The notes under the pieces are model-generated. The model saw nothing but the letters and a program-made list of their open reading frames with translations, was not told the DNA's origin and did not search any database. The translations under genes and the position numbers were made by a program. This document shows, piece by piece, positions 46,747-55,965 of a DNA stretch of 64,000 bases (the stretch's first letter is position 1; each line of letters begins with the position of its first letter). This DNA comes from Hydrogenophilales bacterium (GTDB lineage Bacteria; Pseudomonadota; Gammaproteobacteria; Burkholderiales; Eutrophovitaceae), in the NCBI GenBank assembly GCA_902627495.1, contig CACOJS010000005.1, forward strand, positions 1 through 64,000, written 5' to 3'.

Positions 46747-47337
46747 ATGGCTAAAGAAAGAAATGTGCGTAAGAGGCGAATGTTGGTTTTAGGGACCGGG
46801 GCAGTGGGATTAGCTGGAGGGCTTGGTGCTAGTATTCCCTTTATAGCGAGTATGGCACCCAGTGCCAGAGCGAGGGCAGCTGGAGCTCCGGTTGAGGTAG
46901 ATCTCAAAAACTTGGAGCCGGGTATGATGGTTACAGTTGAGTGGCGAGGTAAGCCGGTATGGGTACTCCACCGTACCGAGGAAATGGTCCAATCCTTGTC
47001 AGAAATTGCTGATGAAGTCCAGGATCCAATGTCCTCATCACCAATGCAGCCAAAGTATGCAGGTAATCGTCATCGGTCGATTAAGCCGGAGTACCTTGTT
47101 TTGGTGGGCATTTGTACCCACCTCGGTTGTTCGCCAACCACCAAGCTTGTTGTGGGCTCAGGTAGTGGGCTGGGCGAGGATTGGAAAGGTGGTTTTTTTT
47201 GCCCCTGTCACGGTTCGAAATTTGATCTTGCGGGCAGAGTATACAAAGGGGTCCCCGCCCCAGTAAATTTGGAGGTACCTCCGCACATGTTCACCATGGA
47301 TAATTCCATTATAATCGGCGAGGAAAAAAAGGCCTAA
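46747..47337 (+). CDS. petA: Ubiquinol--cytochrome c reductase iron-sulfur subunit (Rieske)
   Basis: The 196-residue Rieske protein of the bc1 complex has a Tat-type start (RKRRMLVLGTGAVG) with a membrane helix, and the cluster motifs CTHLGC and CPCHGS near 122-127 and 151-156. An upstream TTG is in frame nine bases earlier, but the ATG at 46747 is better. petB follows after 5 bases. Confidence 0.95.
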   Translation: MAKERNVRKRRMLVLGTGAVGLAGGLGASIPFIASMAPSARARAAGAPVEVDLKNLEPGMMVTVEWRGKPVWVLHRTEEMVQSLSEIADEVQDPMSSSPMQPKYAGNRHRSIKPEYLVLVGICTHLGCSPTTKLVVGSGSGLGEDWKGGFFCPCHGSKFDLAGRVYKGVPAPVNLEVPPHMFTMDNSIIIGEEKKA

Positions 47338-47342
47338 ATTTT

Positions 47343-48611
47343 ATGAGTCTGGGAAAGTCAGCTTTACGATGGATAGATGATAGGTTTCCTCTCTCCATTT
47401 TTATTAAAAACCACCTAGTTAACTATTACGCTCCAAAGAATTTCAATTTTTGGTATTTTTTTGGGTCGTTGGCAATGGTCGTCTTGGTTATCCAAATAGT
47501 TACCGGTATATTCTTGGTCATGCACTATAAGCCAGATGCGGCACAGGCCTTCGCATCGGTGGAGTACATTATGCGAGATGTGCCGCTGGGTTGGCTTATT
47601 AGGTATATTCACTCCACTGGAGCATCCATGTTTTTTGTTGTGATTTACCTTCACATGTTTCGTGGACTAATGTATGGATCATACCGAAAGCCTCGGGAGC
47701 TGATTTGGTTGTTTGGTGTTCTAATATACTTGTGTTTGATGGCAGAGGCATTCTTTGGTTATTTGTTGCCTTGGGGACAGATGTCATATTGGGGTGCTCA
47801 AGTAATTATTAATCTTTTTGCTGCTATCCCTCTGATTGGCCCAGACTTGGCGGTTTGGATCCGGGGTGACTACGTTGTGTCAGATGCTACGCTTAACAGG
47901 TTTTTCGCGTTCCATGTTATAGCTCTACCACTTGTCTTGTTGGGATTGGTAACCTGCCATCTTGTAGCCCTCCATGAAGTTGGATCGAATAATCCAGATG
48001 GAATTGATATAAAGAAGAATAAGGATAAAAGTGGCGTTCCGTTAGACGGCATTCCTTTCCATCCTTACTACACGGTCAAGGATCTTGTCGGTGTTGTGGT
48101 TTTTTTAATGGTGTTTACCTTTATAGTTTTTTTTGCTCCAGAAATGGGTGGATATTTCCTTGAACACAACAACTTCATTCCAGCTGATCCGCTCAAAACT
48201 CCTGCACATATTGCCCCAGTGTGGTACTTCACCCCATTCTATTCAATATTACGTGCGATCCCACCCATGTTTGGTTCGCAATTTCCAGGTGTGGTAGCAA
48301 TGGGGCTGGCAGTTTTAATGCTTTTTTTCATTCCTTGGCTGGACAGGGGGGCGGTGCGTTCTATTAGGTACAGAGGTTTACTTTATAAGTCTTGGCTAGG
48401 TCTTTTCGTCATTGCATTTTTGCTGCTTGGGTACCTTGGGGTTAAGCCCACCAGCGTCTGGGGTCAATTTGGCGGCTGGTTGGGAGGTGCTGACCGAGCT
48501 GTGGTGGTGGCAAGATTTTGTACATTAATATACTTCTTGTTTTTTGTCTTGATGCCTTGGTACACAAAAATTGATAAAACCAAGCCTGAGCCAGAGAGGG
48601 TTACTTTTTGA
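47343..48611 (+). CDS. petB: Cytochrome b of the bc1 complex
   Basis: This 422-residue cytochrome b has eight helices. The haem-ligating His pairs are visible (YIHSTGAS with HMFRG, and FHVIALP with HLVALHEVG), and the Qo-site PEW-type motif is replaced by PVWYF near 290. It is full length, not split into b6 and subunit IV. petC overlaps its stop. Confidence 0.96.
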   Translation: MSLGKSALRWIDDRFPLSIFIKNHLVNYYAPKNFNFWYFFGSLAMVVLVIQIVTGIFLVMHYKPDAAQAFASVEYIMRDVPLGWLIRYIHSTGASMFFVVIYLHMFRGLMYGSYRKPRELIWLFGVLIYLCLMAEAFFGYLLPWGQMSYWGAQVIINLFAAIPLIGPDLAVWIRGDYVVSDATLNRFFAFHVIALPLVLLGLVTCHLVALHEVGSNNPDGIDIKKNKDKSGVPLDGIPFHPYYTVKDLVGVVVFLMVFTFIVFFAPEMGGYFLEHNNFIPADPLKTPAHIAPVWYFTPFYSILRAIPPMFGSQFPGVVAMGLAVLMLFFIPWLDRGAVRSIRYRGLLYKSWLGLFVIAFLLLGYLGVKPTSVWGQFGGWLGGADRAVVVARFCTLIYFLFFVLMPWYTKIDKTKPEPERVTF

Positions 48612-49336
48612 GAAAAAAAATATTTTGGGCAGTTTTTGTTTGTATATCGCAGAGTGTTCTAGCAGCTGAATCTGACCTCCCGCTCGATAAAGCTGACATA
48701 GACCTAACCGACGGTGTTTCTGTTCAACGGGGAGCAAGGACGTTTGTGAATTATTGTTTGGGTTGTCACCAGGCTTCTTATATGCGCTTTAATCGGTTGC
48801 AGGATATAGGCTTGACTAAAGATCAAATTGAAAGAAATTTGATCTTTGGTAACCAAAAAGTTGGGGATACCATGCAAAACGCTATGAAGCATGAAGATGC
48901 AGAAAATTGGTTTGGGGTGGCTCCACCTGACCTTTCTGTGATATCAAGGTCACGAGGGGCCGATTGGCTATACACATTTCTCAGGGGTTTCTACCAGGAC
49001 TTGGAAAAACCAACAGGATGGAACAACCTATTATTTCCAAATGTAGGTATGCCACATGTGCTCTGGGAGTTACAAGGCGTTCGTAATTTAAGGTCTGATC
49101 CCGATTCTGCAGAGACCGAAAAGCTAGTTCTAAAAACCAAAGGTAGGCTTAGTCATGCAGAATACGATATGCTTATCCGTGATCTTGTCAACTATCTCGT
49201 ATTTATGGGGGAACCAGTTAGAACATTAAGGGTGCGTCTGGGTATACTTATATTATTTGGATTAAGTATTTTTCTTATTCTAGCGTGGGTTTTAAAGAAG
49301 GAATATTGGAAAGATGTTCACCACCAACTCAATTAG
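48608..49336 (+). CDS. petC: Cytochrome c1 of the bc1 complex
   Basis: The 242-residue cytochrome c1 begins with TTG, overlapping the petB stop as TTGA. A signal peptide (MRKKIFWAVFVCISQSVLA) is followed by the haem site CLGCH, APPDLSVISR, the Met-ligand region and a C-terminal membrane anchor (LGILILFGLSIFLILAWVL). It completes petABC. Confidence 0.95.
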   Translation: MRKKIFWAVFVCISQSVLAAESDLPLDKADIDLTDGVSVQRGARTFVNYCLGCHQASYMRFNRLQDIGLTKDQIERNLIFGNQKVGDTMQNAMKHEDAENWFGVAPPDLSVISRSRGADWLYTFLRGFYQDLEKPTGWNNLLFPNVGMPHVLWELQGVRNLRSDPDSAETEKLVLKTKGRLSHAEYDMLIRDLVNYLVFMGEPVRTLRVRLGILILFGLSIFLILAWVLKKEYWKDVHHQLN

Positions 49337-49347
49337 GAATTAAGCTC

Positions 49348-49947
49348 ATGATGACCCTTTATTCTGGGACGACGTGCCCTTTTAGTCAGCGCTGTAGGAT
49401 CGTATTGTTTGAAAAAGGCATGGATTTTGAGGTCGTGGATGTAGATCTTCTCAATAAGCCAGAAGATTTGGTTTTAATGAATCCATATAACCGCACGCCC
49501 GTACTGGTAGAGCGCGACTTAGCGTTATTCGAATCAAACATTATTAATGAATATATTGATGACCGGTTCCCTCATCCTCAGCTAATGCCAGCTGACCCGG
49601 TTATGCGGGCGAGAGCTCGATTGTTTCTCTTTAGATTTGAAAATGAGTTATTTTATCATGTTGATGCTCTGGAGCAAGGGACGACCAAGCAGGCTGAAAA
49701 GGCACGTGAATTTATTAGGGAAAATTTAATGCGAATGGCACCAGTTTTTAGTAGACAGAAATATATGTTAGGTGATGAATGTTCCATGCTTGATGTTGCT
49801 ATAGCACCGCTGCTGTGGCGACTAGAGCGGTACGAGATAGTTTTGCCCAAAGGTTCTGTGGCATTGATGAAATATGCGGAAAGATTATTTAGTCGACCTT
49901 CATATATAGATTCGCTCACACCAGCGGAAAAGGCAATGCGAAAGTGA
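49348..49947 (+). CDS. sspA: Stringent starvation protein A
   Basis: SspA (199 residues) is a glutathione-S-transferase-fold protein that binds RNA polymerase. LYSGTTCPFSQRCRIVLFEKG opens the thioredoxin-like domain, and the C-terminal helices are typical. The frame reaches back into petC, but the ATG at 49348, after AGGAATTAAG, begins the fold. sspB overlaps its stop codon. Confidence 0.93.
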   Translation: MMTLYSGTTCPFSQRCRIVLFEKGMDFEVVDVDLLNKPEDLVLMNPYNRTPVLVERDLALFESNIINEYIDDRFPHPQLMPADPVMRARARLFLFRFENELFYHVDALEQGTTKQAEKAREFIRENLMRMAPVFSRQKYMLGDECSMLDVAIAPLLWRLERYEIVLPKGSVALMKYAERLFSRPSYIDSLTPAEKAMRK

Positions 49948-50345
49948 AACAAAGCTCTACAACACCATACCTGATAAGGGCTTTGCATGAATGGTGTGCT
50001 GATAATAGCTTTACTCCCCAAATAGCAGTAAAAGTCAACGATAGAACGCAAGTACCTAAATCTTTCGTCAAAAATGGAGAAATCATACTCAATATTAGTT
50101 ATGATGCGACCCGTCAATTAAAAATTAGTAATGAGTTTATTAACTTCTCAGCTCGTTTTTCAGGGGTTTCCCATGAGGTTGCTATACCAATAGATGCGGT
50201 TTTTGGTATCTATGCTAGGGAGACTGGGCAAGGAATGGCTTTTGAGGTTAATGAGCAGTCAAAGGTCATGGCGACAGGTAAAAACAAAAAACAGCCAAAG
50301 GGAAGAGTTAGTAAGAAAAAACCACGCCTCCAGTTGGTCAAGTGA
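49944..50345 (+). CDS. sspB: ClpXP protease specificity-enhancing factor SspB
   Basis: SspB (133 residues) hands ssrA-tagged proteins to ClpXP. The core PYLIRALHEWCADN and the IPIDAVFGIYARETGQGM block are recognisable, and a basic tail (KKPRLQLVK) forms the ClpX-binding end. The start is GTG, overlapping sspA as GTGA. Confidence 0.94.
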   Translation: MKQSSTTPYLIRALHEWCADNSFTPQIAVKVNDRTQVPKSFVKNGEIILNISYDATRQLKISNEFINFSARFSGVSHEVAIPIDAVFGIYARETGQGMAFEVNEQSKVMATGKNKKQPKGRVSKKKPRLQLVK

Positions 50346-50354
50346 AACACGCGA

Positions 50355-50430
<76 letters not shown>

Positions 50431-50592
50431 ATACTCCCACATAAAATAACACATCAAAAAGCCATTCTCACTTATTTAATAGGTAAGAAAAGTGTGATAG
50501 GAGTTGTAATTCCCATTTTATGTAGTGGTGTGATAAGGTGAGCCTTAGCCGAGATTCAAAATTAACGAAATTAACCTCCAAATATAAATGGT

Positions 50593-50946
50593 ATGTGGTC
50601 CTCATTGATATTTCTAGTGCTCCAGTATGGTCAACCAGTTTTGGTCGCTGATGATTCCTTGACTTTTGAAAAAGCTCGCATGCGAATAAATTACGCTCGT
50701 GAGAGAATTGCCAAGATTGAGAAGGAGTACGCGAATGTTTCCAGAGAGGAAATCATCGCTATGCAAAAACTCGAGAAAGCAAAAAAGAGTTTTGAGGAGG
50801 CTAGGCTGCACTATAAAGAGATCAAGGCTATCAGAGAGAAAAAAAAAGCTGTACTAGAAGAGGCTAAGGAAACTTTAGAGCGAAATCGAACCCAATTTAA
50901 AGAGATGAGAAGAAAAAAAAGAGAAACTGCTGACCAACAAAAGTAG
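50593..50946 (+). CDS. Secreted coiled-coil hypothetical protein
   Basis: This 117-residue protein has a short signal peptide (WSSLIFLVLQYGQPVLVA) and then one long, highly charged helix (about 25-115) with heptad-like Ile/Leu spacing, indicating a periplasmic coiled coil. No family is recognised. It lies 17 bases before sucC. Function is unknown. Confidence 0.6.
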   Translation: MWSSLIFLVLQYGQPVLVADDSLTFEKARMRINYARERIAKIEKEYANVSREEIIAMQKLEKAKKSFEEARLHYKEIKAIREKKKAVLEEAKETLERNRTQFKEMRRKKRETADQQK

Positions 50947-50963
50947 ATAGTTAGAGGGAAATT

Positions 50964-52127
50964 ATGAAAATACATGAGCATCAAGCCAAGCAAATTTTAG
51001 ACAAATTTGACGTTCCAGTTCCCAGAGGTCAAGAGTGTTTCTCCATTGACGAGGCGGTTGCTATAGCACAAAAACTAGGAGGTTCGGTTTGGGTTGTTAA
51101 AGCACAGATTCATGCTGGTGGAAGGGGTAAAGGTGGCGGTGTCAAAGTGGCTCGGTCTATCGAGGACGTGAAAAACTTTTCAAAACAAATTTTGGGTATG
51201 CAGTTAAAAACTCATCAAACCGGCCCCTCTGGTCAGAAAGTGGGTCGATTGTTGGTCGAAGAGGGAGTGGAGATCGCTCAGGAATACTACTTGGGCATTG
51301 TTGTCGATCGAGTAACTCAAAAGGTTTGTATCATGGGTTCGTCCGAGGGTGGTATGGAGATTGAAAAAGTAGCAGAGGAGTCGCCAGATAAAATTCATAA
51401 GGTTTTCATTGATCCGTCACAAGGGTTGGAGCAAGCTCAGGGCTTGGAGCTTTTAGAAAATATTGGAATTCCAAAAGAGGCTCTCCCAGAGGGAGAAAAA
51501 ATTCTTCAGAACCTATATCAATGTTACTGGGCGTGTGATGCTTCATTAACGGAAATTAACCCTCTAGTCTTAACAAAAAATGGAACAATAATTGCCTTAG
51601 ACGCAAAGATGAATTTTGATGACAATGCTATGGGAAGACAAGAAGTCATAAAAAATATGCGAGATTTGGCAGAGGAAGATCAGGCGGAGATCGAGGCCTC
51701 AAAGCATGACCTTTCCTATATAGCCTTGGATGGAAATATAGGTTGTCTGGTCAACGGAGCAGGTCTGGCAATGGCCACCATGGATACAATTAAGCTGTTC
51801 GGTGCTGAACCAGCTAACTTTTTAGATGTAGGTGGTGGAGCCACGCCGGAAAAAGTTACAGAGGCCTTCAAATTAATGTTAAAAAACCCTAATTTAAAAG
51901 CAATATTAGTTAATATATTTGGAGGCATAATGCAATGTGATGTAATTGCGTCTGGAGTGGTGGTAGCTGCCAAGCAGGTCGATCTATCCGTCCCCTTGGT
52001 TGTGCGAATGAAAGGAACCAATGAGGATTTAGGAAAACAAATACTTGCTGACTCAGGTTTACCAATTATATCGGCTGATAATATGTCTGATGCCGCACAA
52101 AAAGTAGTTCATGCTATAAGGGGATAG
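50964..52127 (+). CDS. sucC: Succinyl-CoA synthetase beta subunit
   Basis: SucC (387 residues) with SucD makes succinate and ATP/GTP from succinyl-CoA in the citric acid cycle. The start [20 protein letters not shown] is typical, followed by the ATP-grasp [30 protein letters not shown] and the [12 protein letters not shown] motif. It has a GAGGGAA ribosome site. Confidence 0.98.
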   Translation: MKIHEHQAKQILDKFDVPVPRGQECFSIDEAVAIAQKLGGSVWVVKAQIHAGGRGKGGGVKVARSIEDVKNFSKQILGMQLKTHQTGPSGQKVGRLLVEEGVEIAQEYYLGIVVDRVTQKVCIMGSSEGGMEIEKVAEESPDKIHKVFIDPSQGLEQAQGLELLENIGIPKEALPEGEKILQNLYQCYWACDASLTEINPLVLTKNGTIIALDAKMNFDDNAMGRQEVIKNMRDLAEEDQAEIEASKHDLSYIALDGNIGCLVNGAGLAMATMDTIKLFGAEPANFLDVGGGATPEKVTEAFKLMLKNPNLKAILVNIFGGIMQCDVIASGVVVAAKQVDLSVPLVVRMKGTNEDLGKQILADSGLPIISADNMSDAAQKVVHAIRG

Positions 52128-52131
52128 ACCG

Positions 52132-53013
52132 ATGGCGATACTTATCAATAAGAATACTAGAGTTATGACTCAAGGAATTACCGGTAAAACAGGTCAGTTT
52201 CACACGAGGCTAAGCAGGGAGTATGCAAATGGCGTCGAGGGATATGTTGCAGGCGTGCATCCAAAAAAATCTGGTCAGGAATTTGAAGGGATTCCTATTT
52301 ATGGAACGGTAACCGAGGCCAAAAAGCAGACGCAGGCTAACGTATCGGTAATCTATGTACCGCCTATGGCCGCCGCCGCAGCCATTATTGAGGCGGTAGA
52401 GGCAGACTTAGATTTGGTTATCTGTATCACGGAGGGAATTCCAGTCAAGGATATGATTGTTGTTAGAGAGCGTATGAGGCAAATCAATAATAAAACCCTC
52501 CTTCTAGGTCCAAATTGTCCGGGGGTGATAACTCCCGATGAAATTAAAATAGGGATAATGCCTGGGCATATCCACAAAAAAGGTCCTATAGGTGTTGTAT
52601 CAAGGTCAGGTACTTTGACCTATGAAGCGGTAGGGCAATTAACTGAGCTAGGATTGGGGCAAAGTACGGCGGTGGGGATAGGTGGTGATCCCGTTAATGG
52701 ACTTAAGCATGTCGATATCCTTAAGTTATTTAATGATGACCCTTATACTGAGGCTGTGGTTATGATTGGTGAGATTGGTGGCTCAGATGAAGAAATAGCG
52801 GCTGAGTGGGCAAAGACGAATATGACTAAGCCTATCGTCGGATTTATAGCCGGTGTGACAGCTCCTCCGGGAAAGCGAATGGGTCATGCGGGAGCCATAA
52901 TAGCAGGAGGTAAGGGTACTGCCGAGGAGAAACTATCTGTTATGGAAAGCTGTAATATTAAAACAACCCGAAATCCAGCTGAGATGGGCAAGTTATTAAA
53001 ATCAGTTCTTTAA
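52132..53013 (+). CDS. sucD: Succinyl-CoA synthetase alpha subunit
   Basis: SucD (293 residues) binds CoA and carries the phosphohistidine in GKRMGHAGAII. GITGKTGQFHT near the start is the CoA site. It begins 4 bases after sucC. Confidence 0.98.
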   Translation: MAILINKNTRVMTQGITGKTGQFHTRLSREYANGVEGYVAGVHPKKSGQEFEGIPIYGTVTEAKKQTQANVSVIYVPPMAAAAAIIEAVEADLDLVICITEGIPVKDMIVVRERMRQINNKTLLLGPNCPGVITPDEIKIGIMPGHIHKKGPIGVVSRSGTLTYEAVGQLTELGLGQSTAVGIGGDPVNGLKHVDILKLFNDDPYTEAVVMIGEIGGSDEEIAAEWAKTNMTKPIVGFIAGVTAPPGKRMGHAGAIIAGGKGTAEEKLSVMESCNIKTTRNPAEMGKLLKSVL

Positions 53014-53039
53014 TTTTTTCGGTCTAGGGTGTTTAAGCA

Positions 53040-53750
53040 ATGCATTCGTTAGTTGCTGTTGATTTTTATAGCCCATTGTTTTGGGTGGCGGTTGGCCAGA
53101 TTGTAATAATAGATCTTTTACTATCCGGTGATAATGCCATGGTAATAGCTTTGGCATGCAGGAAACTTCCAGATAATCAGAGAAAGATGGGCATTTTTTG
53201 GGGTGTCGGTGGAGCAATTTTCCTTAGAGTTGTACTCACGTTCTTCGCGGTAACTCTACTAGCTTTGCCATATTTGAAGATTATAGGTGGTGCTCTTCTT
53301 CTGTGGATTGGTATTAAATTGCTATCGGAAGGCAAAGATGGTGCCTCAAAGACTATAGATGCATCAGGCAACTTAGCTGTAGCCATAAAAACTATTATAC
53401 TTGCCGATGTAGTAATGAGTTTGGATAACGTTGTAGCAGTCGCTGCAGCAGCTAGAGGAAGCTTGTTTCTATTATTCTTTGGTTTAGCCTTATCGATTCC
53501 TTTGATGATCTGGTCTAGCCAATTATTCTTGAGATTAATAGACAGGTTTCCTTTAATCATCTATTTGGGAGGTGGTTTGTTGGGTTGGATAGCACTGTCT
53601 ATGGCTATAACTGATCCTATATTATATCAGCTTCCAGTAGATTTTAATTCAAAAGCTTTGCATATATTACTTTCTAGTTTTGGTGCAATTTTTGTGATTG
53701 TTACCGGTTTAATTCTATCAGAGAAAAAAACTAAACAACCTAGTGGTTAA
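53040..53750 (+). CDS. TerC family membrane protein (YjbE-like)
   Basis: This 236-residue inner-membrane protein has about seven helices. LLSGDNAMVIALACRKLP near 30-48 and MSLDNVVAVAAAARG near 127-142 carry the paired Asp-Asn motifs of TerC, which may bind metal. Such proteins are linked to manganese or other metal export. sucCD-TerC is a usual betaproteobacterial order. Its 3' end overlaps cca by 11 bases. Confidence 0.9.
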   Translation: MHSLVAVDFYSPLFWVAVGQIVIIDLLLSGDNAMVIALACRKLPDNQRKMGIFWGVGGAIFLRVVLTFFAVTLLALPYLKIIGGALLLWIGIKLLSEGKDGASKTIDASGNLAVAIKTIILADVVMSLDNVVAVAAAARGSLFLLFFGLALSIPLMIWSSQLFLRLIDRFPLIIYLGGGLLGWIALSMAITDPILYQLPVDFNSKALHILLSSFGAIFVIVTGLILSEKKTKQPSG

Positions 53751-54903
53751 TCGTTCGCTCAATAGCACGTAATCGTTTTCTTCTGATTACTTCTTTTATT
53801 TGTTTATTAGAAAAATCTTTGCTCTGAAGATTCTCAATACTTATTTCTCTAGCCTTAGACAATACTCTATTTAGGAGATTATCAATGGGCCCGTGGTTTA
53901 GCCTGTTTTCGGAAAACAAAGAAATTACTTTAAAAGTCATTAAGAGTTCTTGGAATCTTTTTTCTCTTCTAAAGGCATCAATTGATTCCAAGAAATCAAG
54001 TAGACGATTAGGGTTCATATCTATCACCTCAACTATTAATTTTTGGTTTTCCATAATCAATAGTAGAAATTCCCGACACTTTCGGGGAACGTGTAACCTA
54101 TGCAAAAATTTCTCCACTCTAGCCTTAGAGTTTACATGGTCAGTGTCGAGTGGGAGCATTTTACAAATTAGTATTGCCAATCTGGAATGTAGGGGATGTC
54201 CGCATGAAGCTGCGTAGTCAATAGATGCAAGTACTCGTCGCTTTTGCTTTAGTGGAAATTGACCTATATCATTAAAACTATTAATTTCATAAAAAATTGC
54301 TGATAAGGCAAGGCAATCAGATAGAGTAGTAATCATTCGCGAAGGGTGACTTTCCATCAGCCCCTTAGAGAGTTCTTGCCAGAGCCTTTCAGGCACGAGT
54401 GAGTCGATCTCACGATTCTTAACCATTGTTTTCATGAGATGATTTGTCTCGGGAGCAATTTTAAACCTTAATCGAGACGCGAATCGTGCTGCCCGAATTA
54501 TTCTTAATGGGTCTTCTACAAATGCTGAGCTCACATGTCTAATTGTTTTGTCTTGGATATCTGCAATACCCTGATACGGGTCGATAAGCGTACCATTTTT
54601 ATCCTTGGCTATAGCATTTATAGTGAAATCTCGTCTGGCGAGGTCCTGTTTCAGAGTAACTTCTGGTGAAGCATGAAATTCAAACCCTTTATAGCCAGGC
54701 CCTATTTTTGTCTCAGTTCTTGCTAGTGCGTACTCTTCTTTAGTTTCGGGATGAAGGAAAACTGGAAAATCTTTGCCAACGGGATTGAATCCCCGCTCTA
54801 TCATTTTCTCGGGGGAACCACCAACAACTAACCAGTCCCGATCTTTCTTGGGTTTGCCAAGAAGCTCATCTCGTACTGCTCCCCCTACTAGATAGATTTC
54901 CAA
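53740..54903 (-). CDS. cca: tRNA nucleotidyltransferase (CCA-adding enzyme)
   Basis: Cca adds or repairs the CCA end of tRNAs. In 387 residues the N-terminal part has YLVGGAVRDELLG, KDRDWLVVG with the metal-binding Asp pair, and RRDFTINAIAKD, RAARFASRLRF. The C-terminal part does not show the HDxGK-type residues of the HD phosphohydrolase domain found in E. coli Cca, so only the nucleotidyltransferase function is supported. It converges with TerC. Confidence 0.93.
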   Translation of the reverse strand: MEIYLVGGAVRDELLGKPKKDRDWLVVGGSPEKMIERGFNPVGKDFPVFLHPETKEEYALARTETKIGPGYKGFEFHASPEVTLKQDLARRDFTINAIAKDKNGTLIDPYQGIADIQDKTIRHVSSAFVEDPLRIIRAARFASRLRFKIAPETNHLMKTMVKNREIDSLVPERLWQELSKGLMESHPSRMITTLSDCLALSAIFYEINSFNDIGQFPLKQKRRVLASIDYAASCGHPLHSRLAILICKMLPLDTDHVNSKARVEKFLHRLHVPRKCREFLLLIMENQKLIVEVIDMNPNRLLDFLESIDAFRREKRFQELLMTFKVISLFSENRLNHGPIDNLLNRVLSKAREISIENLQSKDFSNKQIKEVIRRKRLRAIERTINH

Positions 54904-54941
54904 TGGAATTTTTCCTAAATTTAGAGGTTATTTATTGTTCT

Positions 54942-55895
54942 TCATCTGTTTGCGTAGCCGCGTCGTTTTGCCTTACGATTGTGCTGATCAAAGGGTACTG
55001 CTTTTTTCTGTAAATACGACTCCAGAGACTCAGGTTCTATTTTGAAAATCTTTGAGAAATTTTGTGTAGTAGTATTTTCAACACCTAAAGATAACAAGTT
55101 GTCTCTCGTTAGTATTTTTAACGGCATCATTTCCATTAAACTTGCAATTCTACGTGAGACAAAATCTGGTAGTGGAACTATAAGCCTCCGTTTATTACGT
55201 GAGGTACAAATAATTTTTAGGATTTTTTTAAGAGTATACGTTTTTGGTCCGCCAAGCTCATATGTATTCCCTGTGCGCCCGTATGACCTTAAAATGGTTA
55301 ATACAGCCTCTGCAAGATCTTCTACAAAAATTGGCTGTATTAATGATGTAGGCTTAACCAAAGGTAGGACAGGAAACATTGTCATAATCTTAAGAAAAAG
55401 ATTAACAAAAGAATCCTCCTTACCAAAGACAACGGAAGGTCTTAAAATAGTTACCTCAACATCATTTTTTTCTAGATTTTTAACTTCTTCTTCTCCTTGC
55501 CATTTTGACTTTAGATAGTTGCTAGGGGCGTTCTCACTGACCCCAAGAGCTGAAAAGTGAATTAAACGGCTTGTATTGTTATTCTGGCAGGCAGCCACTA
55601 TCTGCTTAGGAAGTTGGACATGAGCTTTTTGGAAACTTGTACGCTTATTTTCATTTAAAATTCCAACCAGATTGATAACAATATCACAATCAGAAATAAC
55701 CCTATCAAGAGATGACTGGTTCATTATGTTGGCCTCTAAGACGTCAACAGTAGGATGTACAATGAGATCATTTTTTATACGCTCTCGTTTCCGAGTTGGA
55801 ATTCTTACACTAAAGCCGGCCTCCGTAAGACGACGGGTTAGGGTGCGACCAATAAAGCCAGATCCACCCAACAAGCACACTAATTTCTGTGACAT
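54942..55895 (-). CDS. Complex I NDUFA9-type NAD(P)-binding protein
   Basis: From ATG at 55895, preceded by GAGAGG four bases upstream, the product has 317 residues. It starts with the Rossmann motif CLLGGSGFIGRTL and has VGILNENKRTSF and HFSALGV, as in the atypical SDRs related to the NDUFA9 subunit of respiratory complex I. In bacteria its substrate is unknown. The frame extends 19 codons further up without a ribosome site. Confidence 0.85.
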   Translation of the reverse strand: MSQKLVCLLGGSGFIGRTLTRRLTEAGFSVRIPTRKRERIKNDLIVHPTVDVLEANIMNQSSLDRVISDCDIVINLVGILNENKRTSFQKAHVQLPKQIVAACQNNNTSRLIHFSALGVSENAPSNYLKSKWQGEEEVKNLEKNDVEVTILRPSVVFGKEDSFVNLFLKIMTMFPVLPLVKPTSLIQPIFVEDLAEAVLTILRSYGRTGNTYELGGPKTYTLKKILKIICTSRNKRRLIVPLPDFVSRRIASLMEMMPLKILTRDNLLSLGVENTTTQNFSKIFKIEPESLESYLQKKAVPFDQHNRKAKRRGYANR

Positions 55896-55965
55896 TTTAC
55901 CTCTCGAAATAATGTTAGATATACAGTGTATTATTTTACAGTAATACAGCAACTACGGAACGATT

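Noticed and set aside
50431-50592. 9-base inverted repeat ACATAAAAT / ATTTTATGT downstream of tRNA-Thr
   Set aside because: The arms are 67 bases apart, AT-only in large part and imperfect beyond nine bases; likely chance in AT-rich DNA.
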